DNA of 64,000 nucleotides from Gemmatimonadota bacterium (GCA_003222085.1 QHUK01000003.1:1-64000); one strand, 5' to 3'; positions 19,689 to 27,559 are shown, numbered from the stretch's first letter. Numbers and translations: made by a program. Notes: a model not told the origin generated them from the sequence alone.

Positions 19689-20299
19689 GTACGATCGATC
19701 CCAGGATTCATCAGGTGCTCGACGGAGAGCTCGCCGCGGACGCCGTCCCGTCCGAGTTGCGCCGCGCCGTGGTGCAGCTCGCGGCTGCGGCGGGTCTTCT
19801 CGCGGCGCCCCCCGCCTCCCCGGCGGCGAGCCTCGAGTCGCGGGTGATGGCGGAGATCCGGCGCCCGGTGCCATCCCGCGCGCACCGCCTGATGCGCTGG
19901 CTCGTGACTCCGCGCGCCATCATCCTCCGAGTCCGCCCGGCCTGGAGCGTGGCGTTCGCCGTGGTCGTCGCCGCGCTCACGCTGTTCACGGCGGACGACG
20001 GGGGGCCGGAGCTGGCGGAGCACGAGGGGATCGCCCAGTTCGTGGGCCAGTTCCCCGAGGCGCAATCGGTCCACGTGGTCGGCACGTTCAACGACTGGCG
20101 TCCCGGGTCCATCGCGTTGGAGGACCACGACCACGATGGCGTGTGGCGTGCCACCGTCGTGCTCCCGGCCGGCACGTACGAGTACATGTTCGTGGTGGAC
20201 GGGGAGCGTTGGGTCCCCGACCATCTCGCGGAGCGCCTCGTGGCCGACAACTTCGGTCGCGAGAACTCGGTGGTCATCGTCCGGCCGGTCCGTCGATGA
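19685..20299 (+). CDS. Probable transmembrane anti-sigma factor with an external glycogen-binding domain
   Basis: A 204-residue protein. Residues 1-60 form a short helical cytoplasmic part (IHQVLDGELAADAVPSELRRAV) like the start of anti-sigma factors but without a zinc motif. One membrane helix lies at about 86-102. Outside the membrane (about 115-200) is a CBM48/AMPK-type glycogen-binding domain: GTFNDW (133-138), DHDHDGVWRATVVLPAGTYEY, FVVDGERW. The 4-base overlap with the sigma gene supports a sigma/anti-sigma pair. Binding of a glucan outside the membrane is inference. Confidence 0.75.
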   Translation: MSTIDPRIHQVLDGELAADAVPSELRRAVVQLAAAAGLLAAPPASPAASLESRVMAEIRRPVPSRAHRLMRWLVTPRAIILRVRPAWSVAFAVVVAALTLFTADDGGPELAEHEGIAQFVGQFPEAQSVHVVGTFNDWRPGSIALEDHDHDGVWRATVVLPAGTYEYMFVVDGERWVPDHLAERLVADNFGRENSVVIVRPVRR

Positions 20300-20967
20300 G
20301 GCGCTGGGTGGTTCTCGCCCTCGCCGCCTCCCCGGCCCTCCCGCTCGCCGGCCAGTCGGTGCGCGGCCGCCTCGAAGGCCGCATACCGAGCGCCGCGATT
20401 CCGGCGGTCGATTCGCTCATCCAGTTCGCGTCGCAGGACGGGCTCCCCACCGAGCCGCTGATCCAGAAAGCGCTGGAAGGAGGAGCGAAGCACGTTGCCG
20501 AGCCGCGCATCGTCGCCGCCGTGCAGCTGAGTCTGGGGCAGCTGCGCGACGCGCGCGACCTGCTCATTCGCGCGGGCGACCAGCCGCCGGTGCTCCCCGC
20601 CGAAATGACCACGGTTGCATGGGCGCTGCGCCGGGGCTTGCCCACACCGCTCGTCGAACGGGTCGCGGCCGCGTTGGGGCGACCGCCGCGGGCGGCTGCC
20701 ATGCACGCGGTTGCCGATCTCGTGGCCCATCGCTTCGATCCGGACTCCGCGGTCGGGCTGATCATCGAGGCCGTTCATGACGGTGTGCCCCGGGAGCGGT
20801 TGTTGGACGTCTCCACGGCTGTGCTGCAGCAAGTGCAACGGGGGCACACGCGCGCCGAGGCGCTCGCGATGGTCCAGCGGCAGCTGCCCAACCTGCCGGC
20901 GCCTGCGAAGCCACCGCGCGGAAACGTCGCCGGCGCACGGCGGCCGGCGTCGCCGGTGCCGCCGTGA
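20296..20967 (+). CDS. Secreted hypothetical protein in the sigma operon
   Basis: A 223-residue protein with a clear signal peptide (1-19, cleaved near LAGQ). The mature part is helical and ends in a Pro/Arg-rich tail. Segments such as AVDSLIQFASQDGLPTEPLIQKALEGG and AAVQLSLGQLRDARDLLI resemble helical hairpin repeats. I do not recognise the family. It overlaps the anti-sigma-like gene by 4 bases, so it belongs to the same operon and may be an output or a sensor partner. Confidence 0.75.
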   Translation: MRRWVVLALAASPALPLAGQSVRGRLEGRIPSAAIPAVDSLIQFASQDGLPTEPLIQKALEGGAKHVAEPRIVAAVQLSLGQLRDARDLLIRAGDQPPVLPAEMTTVAWALRRGLPTPLVERVAAALGRPPRAAAMHAVADLVAHRFDPDSAVGLIIEAVHDGVPRERLLDVSTAVLQQVQRGHTRAEALAMVQRQLPNLPAPAKPPRGNVAGARRPASPVPP

Positions 20968-21085
20968 GGGTAAACCTGGCGTTCCAGAGTGTAACTAGCC
21001 GCCGTGACGTCGCCCGGACGTCGCGGGTCTCAACGGTGAAGCGGGCCAGGGTGGCCCGCGTTATCCCTCCCGGAGGTATCGAGAC

Positions 21086-21298
21086 ATGATCCGTCGCACG
21101 CTCCTCGCGCTGGCCCTCCTCACCGCTCCCGCGGTCGTGATGGCGCAGCAGCCGTCACCGATGCAGGGTCAGGCGCCGGCGAACGACACGTCGAAGGCGC
21201 AAGCAGGCAAGAAGGCGACCAAGAAGCACGCTATGAAGAAACACGCGAAGCCTGGGGCGAAGCCGGAATCCAAGGACACGGCGAAGAGCAAGCCTTAG
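21086..21298 (+). CDS. Small secreted lysine-rich protein
   Basis: A 70-residue protein with a signal peptide (1-20) and a mature part made almost only of Lys, Ala, Pro, Ser, Thr and His (KKATKKHAMKKHAKPGAK). It is disordered and strongly basic, and could bind acidic polymers at the cell surface. CCCGGAGG lies 9 bases upstream of the ATG. A 7-bp hairpin (GCGGGCC/GGCCCGC) lies about 20 bases before that site. The family is not recognised. Confidence 0.75.
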   Translation: MIRRTLLALALLTAPAVVMAQQPSPMQGQAPANDTSKAQAGKKATKKHAMKKHAKPGAKPESKDTAKSKP

Positions 21299-22536
21299 GA
21301 AGTGTAGTCTGCGTTGATCCGGACGTAGTCCGGCGTCAGGTCGCACGTCCACACCACCGCCTCCGCGCGCCCCAGCCCCAGGTCGACGCGGAGGCGGATC
21401 GTTTTCTGTTGGAAGATGGCGTGCGCGGCGCCCAAGTCCGCGTGGGCGGTGGCGCCCCCGCTGGCGAGGGTCAGCCACTCGCCGTCGGCGGCCGCCTGGA
21501 GCGACAGGCGGTCCACGGCGAGCGGGACGCCGGCCGCACCGGCGGCGGCGAGGATCCGCCCCCAGTTCGGGTCGGCACCGTAGATGGCCGTCTTCACGAG
21601 GGCCGAGCGGGCGATCGCCCGGCCCACTGCCCGTGCGGCGGCTTCGCTCACGCCCCCCACCACTTGGATCTCGACCAGCTTCGAGGCGCCTTCGCCGTCC
21701 GAGACGATGGCCAGGGCGAGGGTGCGCGCCACCTGCAGCACGGCGTCCTCGAACGTCTTCCAGAGCGCGCCGTCGCGCGACGGATCGACGCCGGAGGCGC
21801 CGCCGGCGAGGAGCAGGACCGTGTCGTTGGTGCTCGTGTCCCCGTCCACCGAGATGGCGTTGAAGCTGCGATCGACCACGCGGCGCAGCAGCGGCTGCAG
21901 CCCGGCCGGCTCGCCGACGGCGTCGGTCGTGAGCACGGCGAGCAGCGTCGCCATATCGGGGTGGATCATCCCCGCGCCCTTGGCGATGCCGCCGACGGTG
22001 ACCATCCCGGCGGGGGTCTCGAACCGCACGGCGCAATGCTTGGGTCGGGTGTCGGTGGTCATGATGGCGCGGGCGGCCTCCGGCCCGCCATCCGGCGTGA
22101 GGCGCCCGGCCGCCACGCGCAGGGCATTGGCGACCTGCTCCAGGGGGAGCGCTGTGCCGATCACGCCGGTCGACAGCACGAGCGCGGTGCGAGGCGGGAG
22201 GCTGGCCGCCTGCTCGGCGGCCTCCGCCATCGCCCGGGCTGCCGCGAGCCCCGGCGCGCCGGTGCAAGCGTTCGCGACCCGCGCGTTCATCGCCACGGCG
22301 CGCATCCGGCCCGGTCGCTCGGCCAGGAGGTCGGCGTCGTAGACCACGGGTGCGGCGCGGAGCGCGTTCTGTGTGAACACCCCCGCCGTGGCGCAGCTCG
22401 CCGCGCTGACGAGCAGCGCGACGTCCGGGGCGCCGTCGGCCTTGAGGCCGGCGTGCGCGGCGGCGGCGGTGAAACCGCGCGGCGACGTGATCGAGCCGTT
22501 CGGGATGTCCGCGAGGGCGGCGGGCAGGGGGGCCAT
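21295..22536 (-). CDS. argJ: Bifunctional ornithine/glutamate N-acetyltransferase
   Basis: A 413-residue arginine-biosynthesis enzyme that transfers acetyl from N-acetylornithine to glutamate. The precursor cleaves itself before T197 (HPDMATLLA), giving the alpha chain and a beta chain with an N-terminal threonine nucleophile. TTDTRPK (160-166) and KGAGM (186-190) are conserved. The oxyanion-hole residues (LSTGVIG) are present. Length is normal. It converges on the lysine-rich gene with overlapping stop codons; no other arg gene is adjacent. Confidence 0.96.
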   Translation of the reverse strand: MAPLPAALADIPNGSITSPRGFTAAAAHAGLKADGAPDVALLVSAASCATAGVFTQNALRAAPVVYDADLLAERPGRMRAVAMNARVANACTGAPGLAAARAMAEAAEQAASLPPRTALVLSTGVIGTALPLEQVANALRVAAGRLTPDGGPEAARAIMTTDTRPKHCAVRFETPAGMVTVGGIAKGAGMIHPDMATLLAVLTTDAVGEPAGLQPLLRRVVDRSFNAISVDGDTSTNDTVLLLAGGASGVDPSRDGALWKTFEDAVLQVARTLALAIVSDGEGASKLVEIQVVGGVSEAAARAVGRAIARSALVKTAIYGADPNWGRILAAAGAAGVPLAVDRLSLQAAADGEWLTLASGGATAHADLGAAHAIFQQKTIRLRVDLGLGRAEAVVWTCDLTPDYVRINADYTS

Positions 22537-22622
22537 CGGCGGGGAAGATAGTCGGCGTCCCTCGCTTGTGTAACCGGCCGGGGCGTCGTATCATAGCACA
22601 ACCTTCCCGGGAGGCCCGTTCG

Positions 22623-23741
22623 ATGTCGGAACCGTTCTTGAGCTCCGACGACTACGACGAACGCGCGCATCAGCTCTACAACGAAGCCCAATACGACCAA
22701 GCGATCGAGACCCTGCGAGAAGGCCTGGGGCGCTACCCCCACGCCGTCGAGTTACATGTGGGCATGGGATACGCGCGGCTCGCGCGCGAGGAATACGTGT
22801 GGGCGCGCCGCGCGTTCGAGGAAGCCGTGGGCCTCGACCCCGAGCACGAAGACGCGCTCGCGGGGCTTGGCGAGGTCCTGCTCAAGTTCGGCGATCGCGC
22901 GGGGGCCGTCGCGTGCTTCGACCGCATTCTCGCGCTCGGATTTCGCGAGGACCACGACCTCATGCTCCAGGTCGGACGCGCCCTGTTCCGTGCCGGTGTG
23001 CTGGACCAGGCCCGGCGCTTCTTCGAAGTAGCGATCACGGGACATCCGGACTCGGCGGAGGCGGCCGCGTGCGTGGGCTACGCGTCCCATCGCCTCGCCG
23101 ACGAGGGCGGCGCCCTCTACTGGCTGCGCCGCTCCCTCGAGCTCGACCTCGAGCACGCCGAGGCACGCATCTACCTCGCGAACCTGCTGTACGATCGGGG
23201 CGAGTACGAAGCGGCGCTGTTCCACCTCGAGCGCACTGCGCCCGCCGATCACTTCGACGGCCTGGCCATCTGGCGTCTCATCGAGCTCAAAAAGAGCGTG
23301 TACCGCCTACCGGACGACGACCCCGAGCTCGTGCCGTGGCATCACCGCCTGGACGAGCTGGCGGCGGACACGGGTCCGGAAGACCTGTTGCTCGCGGAGA
23401 TCGAGGCCATGGGACCGGACGGCCAGATGCGGGACCCTCGGCAGCTCGAGCTGTTCGGTACCCTGCTCACGGAGCTCCAAGGGATGAAAGCGCGATCGGG
23501 GCCGGGCGACGTCCACCGCGTCAGCATGCTCAACGGCGCGACGTATGTGGGCACCTGGGAAGAAATCGTGCGGCAGATGAAGGACGACGCGGCGGAGTGG
23601 GCCCGCCGCTCCCTCGAGCAATACATGGCGGCGGTGGCGCACCGGGGACGGAAAGAGACCGGCGTCGCCATTCCCGCCACGGACCCCGAGAGCTTCATCC
23701 GCGGAAGCGCGGATGCGGGCTTACTGAGAATCCTGCACTAG
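22623..23741 (+). CDS. Tetratricopeptide-repeat protein
   Basis: A 372-residue soluble protein. About six TPR units fill the first 230 residues (ELHVGMGYARLAREEYVWAR, DALAGLGEVLLKFGDRAGAV, ARIYLANLLYDRGEYEAAL). The rest is acidic and of unknown fold. It is likely a scaffold for protein contacts. The start at 22623 has CGGGAGG upstream; an in-frame reading from 22566 would add 19 residues without support. Confidence 0.85.
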   Translation: MSEPFLSSDDYDERAHQLYNEAQYDQAIETLREGLGRYPHAVELHVGMGYARLAREEYVWARRAFEEAVGLDPEHEDALAGLGEVLLKFGDRAGAVACFDRILALGFREDHDLMLQVGRALFRAGVLDQARRFFEVAITGHPDSAEAAACVGYASHRLADEGGALYWLRRSLELDLEHAEARIYLANLLYDRGEYEAALFHLERTAPADHFDGLAIWRLIELKKSVYRLPDDDPELVPWHHRLDELAADTGPEDLLLAEIEAMGPDGQMRDPRQLELFGTLLTELQGMKARSGPGDVHRVSMLNGATYVGTWEEIVRQMKDDAAEWARRSLEQYMAAVAHRGRKETGVAIPATDPESFIRGSADAGLLRILH

Positions 23742-23746
23742 CGGCA

Positions 23747-23809
23747 CGGACGGCCGGGTCCCCCTTCGCGACAAGAATACGCAGTCGCTCCGGGAGACCC
23801 GGCCGTCCG
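23747..23809. terminator. Long inverted repeat between convergent genes
   Basis: Perfect 14-bp arms (23747-23760 and 23796-23809) are separated by 35 bases. They lie between the TPR gene end and the DoxX gene end. A bidirectional terminator is the simplest reading. Arm length and spacing resemble the palindromes at 26555 and 46103, though the arm sequence differs. Confidence 0.55.
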
Positions 23810-23813
23810 CGCC

Positions 23814-24203
23814 TCAGGTGCTGCTGTGCTTCAGTTTCACGGCAATCGAGAGCGGCCCGTCCCCCAACGCGACCAGCGTGATGGCCCCGGCGAACAGCAG
23901 GCCCTCGAGCTCGATGTTGCCGCTGTGCGGCAGCTTCACGGCGAGAATCGCGACGAGCATCTCCAGGGCCATGCACAACGCCCAGAAGCGGGTGAAGATC
24001 CCCAGCACGACGCACGCCGCGCCGATGGTCTCCACGGCGATCAGGATGATCGCGAAGACGACCGCGAACGGGAAGCCGATGTCGTGCAGGAAGGCGGTCG
24101 TCACGGGGATGCCGCGGTGAAACTTTGACACACCGTGCACGAGGAACACGCCGCCCACCGCGAGGCGCATGAAGAAGGCCGCGTAGGGGGTGAGTGCGTT
24201 CAT
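23814..24203 (-). CDS. DoxX-family membrane protein
   Basis: A 129-residue protein with four hydrophobic helices and the DoxX signature near the N-terminus (FMRLAVGGVFLVHGVSKF). Family members are linked to thiol and oxidative-stress complexes; the activity here is unknown. Its ATG overlaps the stop of the AdoMet-decarboxylase-like gene by 4 bases, so the two are co-translated. Confidence 0.88.
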   Translation of the reverse strand: MNALTPYAAFFMRLAVGGVFLVHGVSKFHRGIPVTTAFLHDIGFPFAVVFAIILIAVETIGAACVVLGIFTRFWALCMALEMLVAILAVKLPHSGNIELEGLLFAGAITLVALGDGPLSIAVKLKHSST

Positions 24204-24565
24204 GGGCCCTCCGGGTGGATGGCTTGGGTCACGGGACCACGGCGGCGCGCGTCCGTCCGCACTTCGCGCGCGCCCAGCCGTTTGATGATCACCTCGAGGC
24301 CGCGGTGGGGTTGCGCACCGCTCACGCCCGCCACATCCACGAAGCAGAGCCCGGCCTCCGGTACGCCGTGCATGGCCACATGCCCGCCATGGCACAGCAC
24401 CGCCGCCGAGACGCCTCGCGGGCCCTGCGTCACCGCCGGAGGGCCGGCCGGATTCAGCCCCGCGGCATTGGCGGCGGCCAGCAGCAGGCCGGCGAGCCCC
24501 TGGGGATCGGTGAGACGGTTCGCCGGAATCCCGCCGAGATCGGCGAAGACGTGCTCGAAGGTCAC
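24200..24565 (-). CDS. S-adenosylmethionine-decarboxylase-like protein lacking the pyruvoyl serine
   Basis: A 121-residue protein with the length and pattern of prokaryotic SpeH/SpeD: VFADLGGIP at the start, GPRGVSAAVL, then H62-V-A-M-H66-G-V-P-E70, FVDVAG and GLEVIIKRLGAREV. In active enzymes the chain cuts itself between Glu62 and Ser63 (T. maritima numbering) and the serine becomes the pyruvoyl group. Here those two residues are G60 and G61, and the catalytic cysteine region (FTCG) reads AGVS. The processing histidine is kept. It cannot be a normal pyruvoyl decarboxylase. No spermidine synthase is near. Confidence 0.75.
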   Translation of the reverse strand: MTFEHVFADLGGIPANRLTDPQGLAGLLLAAANAAGLNPAGPPAVTQGPRGVSAAVLCHGGHVAMHGVPEAGLCFVDVAGVSGAQPHRGLEVIIKRLGAREVRTDARRRGPVTQAIHPEGP

Positions 24566-24587
24566 CCCGCTCAGGCTCCGGTATCCC

Positions 24588-25046
24588 CTAGAACATCGAC
24601 ATCGCGAGGAACGACCGGAGGTTGTCGTTGGTGACGCGCAGCCGGGCGGACAAGAGCCGCACCACCGACCACAGCACCTTATAGGCGATGTCGCGGTTGA
24701 AATCGAGGAGCAGCTCGAAGTCGGAGCGGGCGATCGTGATCAGCGTGCAGGACGTATTGGCGATCGCGTCGGTCGAGCGCTCGGAACGGTCGAAGATCGC
24801 CATCTCGCCGAAGCAGGCGCCCGGCTTGAGGACGGCCAGCGCTTCCTCCCCGGACCCGGGGATGGTGCGGGAGATGCGAACCTCGCCCGCGGAAATAATG
24901 AAGAGCCGGTTGCCCGGCTCGCCTTCCTTGAAGACGTGCTGGCCGACGGCGAACTTCTGCTCCCGGCAGACTTCGGAGACGCGGGCCAGCTCGCCCTCGT
25001 CGAGATCTTGGAAGATCGCCGCCTGCTTCAGCAGATTGAGGTTCAC
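24588..25046 (-). CDS. Cyclic-nucleotide-binding-domain protein without a DNA-binding domain
   Basis: A protein of about 152 residues consisting of one Crp-type sensor domain: FKEGEPGNRLFIISAGEVRIS and GACFGEMAIFDRSERS (phosphate-binding cassette, here with FGE and R-S). It ends after the C-helix with no helix-turn-helix, so it probably works through a partner. The start is uncertain: GTG at 25046 gives the usual N-terminus (NLNLLKQAAIF), GTG at 25067 adds seven residues, and neither has a clear ribosome site. Confidence 0.82.
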   Translation of the reverse strand: MNLNLLKQAAIFQDLDEGELARVSEVCREQKFAVGQHVFKEGEPGNRLFIISAGEVRISRTIPGSGEEALAVLKPGACFGEMAIFDRSERSTDAIANTSCTLITIARSDFELLLDFNRDIAYKVLWSVVRLLSARLRVTNDNLRSFLAMSMF

Positions 25047-25082
25047 GCGGACGAAGCTATGGTGCACCAGAGGGAGGGGCAA

Positions 25083-25613
25083 GTGAAACCGTGGGTGACG
25101 CGGGCGGATCTCTTGACCGCGCTTCGGCTTCCTCTGGCGGCGGCGTTTCCGTTCGTGCACCAGCCGGCATGGCAGCTCGCGCTCGTCGGCGCGGCCGCCG
25201 CGTCGGATTTCTTCGACGGCATGCTGGCGCGCCGGTTCGGTGCGTCACGCGCGGGCGCCGTCCTCGATCCGACCGCGGACAAGGTCTTCATGGCGGCCGC
25301 GTTCCTCACCGTCGCGCGCACCGGTCTGCTGCATCCGTTGGAGATCGTCGGCGTGGTGGCCCGGGACATCGTGGCGGCGCTGGGGTACGTGGGTGCGTGG
25401 CTGTGGCGGCGGCCGACCGCGCTGCCCGCCCGCGCGGGCGGGAAGGCCGTCACGGTGCTGCAGCTGCTCACGCTGGTGGCGTTCATCGCCCGCTCGCCGC
25501 TGGTGCGCCCGCTCGCGTGGGCGACGGCGGCAGTCGGGCTGTACGCCATCTGGGACTACGGCCGGGCAGCCGCCCGGGCGCGCGCGATGCTGACGCGGGG
25601 GAAGGGAACTTGA
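25083..25613 (+). CDS. CDP-alcohol phosphatidyltransferase family protein
   Basis: A 176-residue inner-membrane enzyme that joins a CDP-activated lipid to an alcohol head group. The catalytic motif is complete: D42-x2-D45-G-x2-A-R, then G58-x3-D62-x3-D66 (SDFFDGMLARR, GAVLDPTADK). The alcohol cannot be told from sequence; PgsA-like and Pls-like members are both possible. GTG at 25083 has AGGGAGGG just upstream. Its stop overlaps the next start (TGATG). Confidence 0.9.
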   Translation: MKPWVTRADLLTALRLPLAAAFPFVHQPAWQLALVGAAAASDFFDGMLARRFGASRAGAVLDPTADKVFMAAAFLTVARTGLLHPLEIVGVVARDIVAALGYVGAWLWRRPTALPARAGGKAVTVLQLLTLVAFIARSPLVRPLAWATAAVGLYAIWDYGRAAARARAMLTRGKGT

Positions 25614-26140
25614 TGCGGGGGATGTGGCTGGCTGTGCTACTCGCGGCGGGCGGAATCGCGGGGCTCACCGCCCAGGAGTTTCATCCGCCGCAGGTCCGAC
25701 CGGCGGGCGGTCGCGGCACCCACCTCGGGCTGTTCGGGTTCGGGGTGCGCGGCGGCATCGACCTGGCCGGCAGCACTCAGATGGTGTTCGGCGTCACCCT
25801 CGATGCCGGGAACCTGGTTTCGCCCCGCTTCCGACTCCGTCCCTCCGGCGAGATCGGCTTCTTCAACGGGCGCAACAGCTACGTCGGCAGTCTCGAAGCG
25901 TTGTATCGGTTTACCGGGGATGAGCAGATGGCGACGCCGTACGCGGGCGCGGGCTTCAGCCTGGTGGGACACGAGTCCTGCGGTGCCGACCCGGACTGTC
26001 CCGACCTGTGGGCCAACCTGGTGATCGGGTTCGAGATCCACTACCGGTCCACGTTCAACTGGCTGCTCGAATACCACGGGATGGCCGGCTTCCAGCACAA
26101 TCGGTTGTACCTGGGTCTGACGACGCGGCGAGGGAACTGA
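25613..26140 (+). CDS. Secreted outer-membrane beta-barrel-like protein
   Basis: A 175-residue protein with a signal peptide (1-20, LTAQ) and alternating strands ending in aromatic residues (FGFGVRGGIDL, MVFGVTLDAGN, GSLEALYRFTG, GAGFSLVGHES, FNWLLEYHGMAG). An insert has two cysteines (ESCGADPDCPD). Family not recognised beyond a small barrel. It is coupled to the CDP-alcohol transferase gene by a one-base overlap. Confidence 0.72.
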   Translation: MRGMWLAVLLAAGGIAGLTAQEFHPPQVRPAGGRGTHLGLFGFGVRGGIDLAGSTQMVFGVTLDAGNLVSPRFRLRPSGEIGFFNGRNSYVGSLEALYRFTGDEQMATPYAGAGFSLVGHESCGADPDCPDLWANLVIGFEIHYRSTFNWLLEYHGMAGFQHNRLYLGLTTRRGN

Positions 26141-26141
26141 C

Positions 26142-26558
26142 GTGGCGGGCGACACTCGCGAGATCACCATGCGATGGCGCGCGGGGGAGGGGCTGGTGTT
26201 CGATGCGGGCGCACCGGGCCGGCCCTCCGTGCTCGTGGATGGTGACGGCACCGTGTCCGCGTCCCCGGTCGAGATGTTGCTGGTCGCGGCGGCCACGTGC
26301 TCGGCGTCGGACGTCGTGCTGATTCTCCAGAAGCAGCGTGTGGCGCCGCAGGCCCTCGAGGTCGCGCTCCGGGGGACGCGTCGCGCACAGCAGCCGCGGC
26401 GCTACACCGCGCTTCATTTCGCCTTCACGATCTCGGGAGTCGGCGTGGACGAGACCAAGGCCCGCCGCGCGATCGATCTGTCGCTCGAGAAGTATTGCTC
26501 GGTCGTCGCGTCCCTCGCCCCCGACATCCACGTCACCTACGACGTCGCGCTTCGCTAG
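26142..26558 (+). CDS. OsmC-family peroxidase/redox protein
   Basis: A 138-residue protein of the OsmC/Ohr fold. The two redox cysteines are present: one in VAAATCSASDVV, the other in EKYCSVVASL, as in thiol peroxidases of organic hydroperoxides. SPVEMLLVA and TALHFAFTISG are family positions. It starts at a GTG one base after the barrel gene. Its TAG stop lies inside the left arm of a palindrome. Confidence 0.92.
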   Translation: MAGDTREITMRWRAGEGLVFDAGAPGRPSVLVDGDGTVSASPVEMLLVAAATCSASDVVLILQKQRVAPQALEVALRGTRRAQQPRRYTALHFAFTISGVGVDETKARRAIDLSLEKYCSVVASLAPDIHVTYDVALR

Positions 26559-26624
26559 CCCCGTTCCGACTTGGGGCAGCCGATCGCTCGTCCGCCTGCG
26601 CTCGACGTGTCGGAACGGGGCTAG
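26555..26624. repeat. Palindromic element A: 16-bp inverted repeat with a 38-base loop
   Basis: The arms CTAGCCCCGTTCCGAC (26555-26570) and its exact complement (26609-26624) flank 38 bases. A relative at 46103-46165 has the same arms except for one compensated base pair and a different loop. It supplies the OsmC stop codon and ends just before a gene that lacks a normal start. Confidence 0.8.
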
Positions 26625-26628
26625 GACC

Positions 26629-27090
26629 CTGGTCGCCGCGACCGGGCTCGCCGCGGGGGTCGCCGTGCCGGTCCGGGCCCAAGCCCCACGAGCCACGGAG
26701 ATCGCCGCCGGGGCGACGGTGGTCCTCGCGCACCGCGGCTTCTGGGGTCCGGAGGTGGGAGTGGCGCGGCGCTCCGGTGGTCAGGGACGGCTCACCTTCG
26801 GGGCCGCGTGCGGCAGCTACGAGCGCGCCCTGGGCGTCCGCCTCGGGGCGAGCGCGCAGTTCCTGCTCCGCCCCGGGGAGCGCAGCGGCATCGGACCGTA
26901 CGGCGGACTGGGGTTGGCGTTTGTCGGCTCGGAGGGAGCGCGGGGCGCGGGCTACATCACGGCGCTGCTCGGCGTCGACCAGGGGCCGGGTGCCGGCGCG
27001 GGGTGGTACGCGGAGCTGGGATTGGGCGGCGGCGTGCAGCTCGCCCTGGGGCGGCGCTTCCGGCGCTTCTCCTCCTGGTGGCCTCACTAA
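26629..27090 (+). CDS. Beta-barrel-like exported protein with disrupted or unusual 5' end
   Basis: About 153 residues. The mature part has barrel-like strands (GRLTFGAACGSYERALGVRLGASAQFLL, GGLGLAFVGSEG, AELGLGGGVQLALG). The segment LVAATGLAAGVAVPVRAQA looks like the rear of a signal peptide, but the reading frame has no ATG, GTG or TTG between the OsmC stop and a GTG at 26665, which would remove that segment. The only other option is a CTG at 26629. The palindrome ends 5 bases earlier, so insertion of that element may have removed the original start. Active gene or pseudogene cannot be decided. Confidence 0.55.
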   Translation: MVAATGLAAGVAVPVRAQAPRATEIAAGATVVLAHRGFWGPEVGVARRSGGQGRLTFGAACGSYERALGVRLGASAQFLLRPGERSGIGPYGGLGLAFVGSEGARGAGYITALLGVDQGPGAGAGWYAELGLGGGVQLALGRRFRRFSSWWPH

Positions 27091-27118
27091 AAAAAAGGGC
27101 GCCCGCAGAGGGACGCCC
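27089..27118 (-). terminator. Rho-independent terminator of the 27143-27412 gene
   Basis: On the minus strand an 8-bp stem with one G-U pair (27118-27097) and a 6-base loop is followed by eight U residues (27096-27089). It is a classic intrinsic terminator. Confidence 0.92.
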
Positions 27119-27142
27119 GGAGACCCTGCCCGGTCGGCAACG

Positions 27143-27412
27143 CTAGACGCTCGCGCCCACGGGCGCGTTCCGCCCCACCACGGGCCGGCAGTAGCGCTCG
27201 CCCAGCACGCGCAACTCGGCGAGCTGCTGCTCGTCCAACCCATCGTAGCGCTCGGCGAGGTACAGCATCGTGTCGTCGAACCATTCCTTCTGGTGCTCGG
27301 GAGTGGCTTCCAGGACGCCGCAGCGCAGGATGTGCGAAAACAGCTCGTCGCGGGCCTGTTCGAAGGGCGTGGGCGCGGACATCTTGCGAGGCTCCGAACG
27401 CTTCTTGGCCAT
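27143..27412 (-). CDS. Hypothetical 89-residue protein
   Basis: A small soluble, mostly helical protein with a basic N-terminus (MAKKRSEPRK). The body has regularly spaced aromatic and acidic residues (FEQARDELFSHILRCGVL, HQKEWFDDTMLYLAERY). The family is not recognised. The start at 27412 is supported by GAGGAG upstream; longer in-frame readings begin in low-complexity sequence. It ends at a strong terminator. Confidence 0.75.
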   Translation of the reverse strand: MAKKRSEPRKMSAPTPFEQARDELFSHILRCGVLEATPEHQKEWFDDTMLYLAERYDGLDEQQLAELRVLGERYCRPVVGRNAPVGASV

Positions 27413-27485
27413 GCGTGGGGTGCTCCTCTCTTCTCGCTGGACCGGGAACGCGGGGACACGGGAGGCGGCTCGGGTCGCTCGAAGC

Positions 27486-27501
27486 CGCCGATCAATCGGC
27501 G
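27486..27501. repeat. Mini-hairpin: 6-bp stem with TCAA tetraloop
   Basis: CGCCGA-TCAA-TCGGCG lies in the divergent region upstream of two hypothetical genes. It has the same design as the hairpins at 41597-41686. A second small palindrome (CTTTGCG-ACA-CGCAAAG) lies about 20 bases further on. Confidence 0.45.
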
Positions 27502-27559
27502 CCGCAATGTAATAGGGCGCTTTGCGACACGCAAAGGCCGACCACGGCCGCCGGCGTGG

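Noticed and set aside
26555-26624. Integron attC site
   Set aside because: The arms carry GTTGGAAC or GTCGGAAC, which do not match GTTRRRY/RYYYAAC with an asymmetric bulge, and no integrase or cassette array is present.
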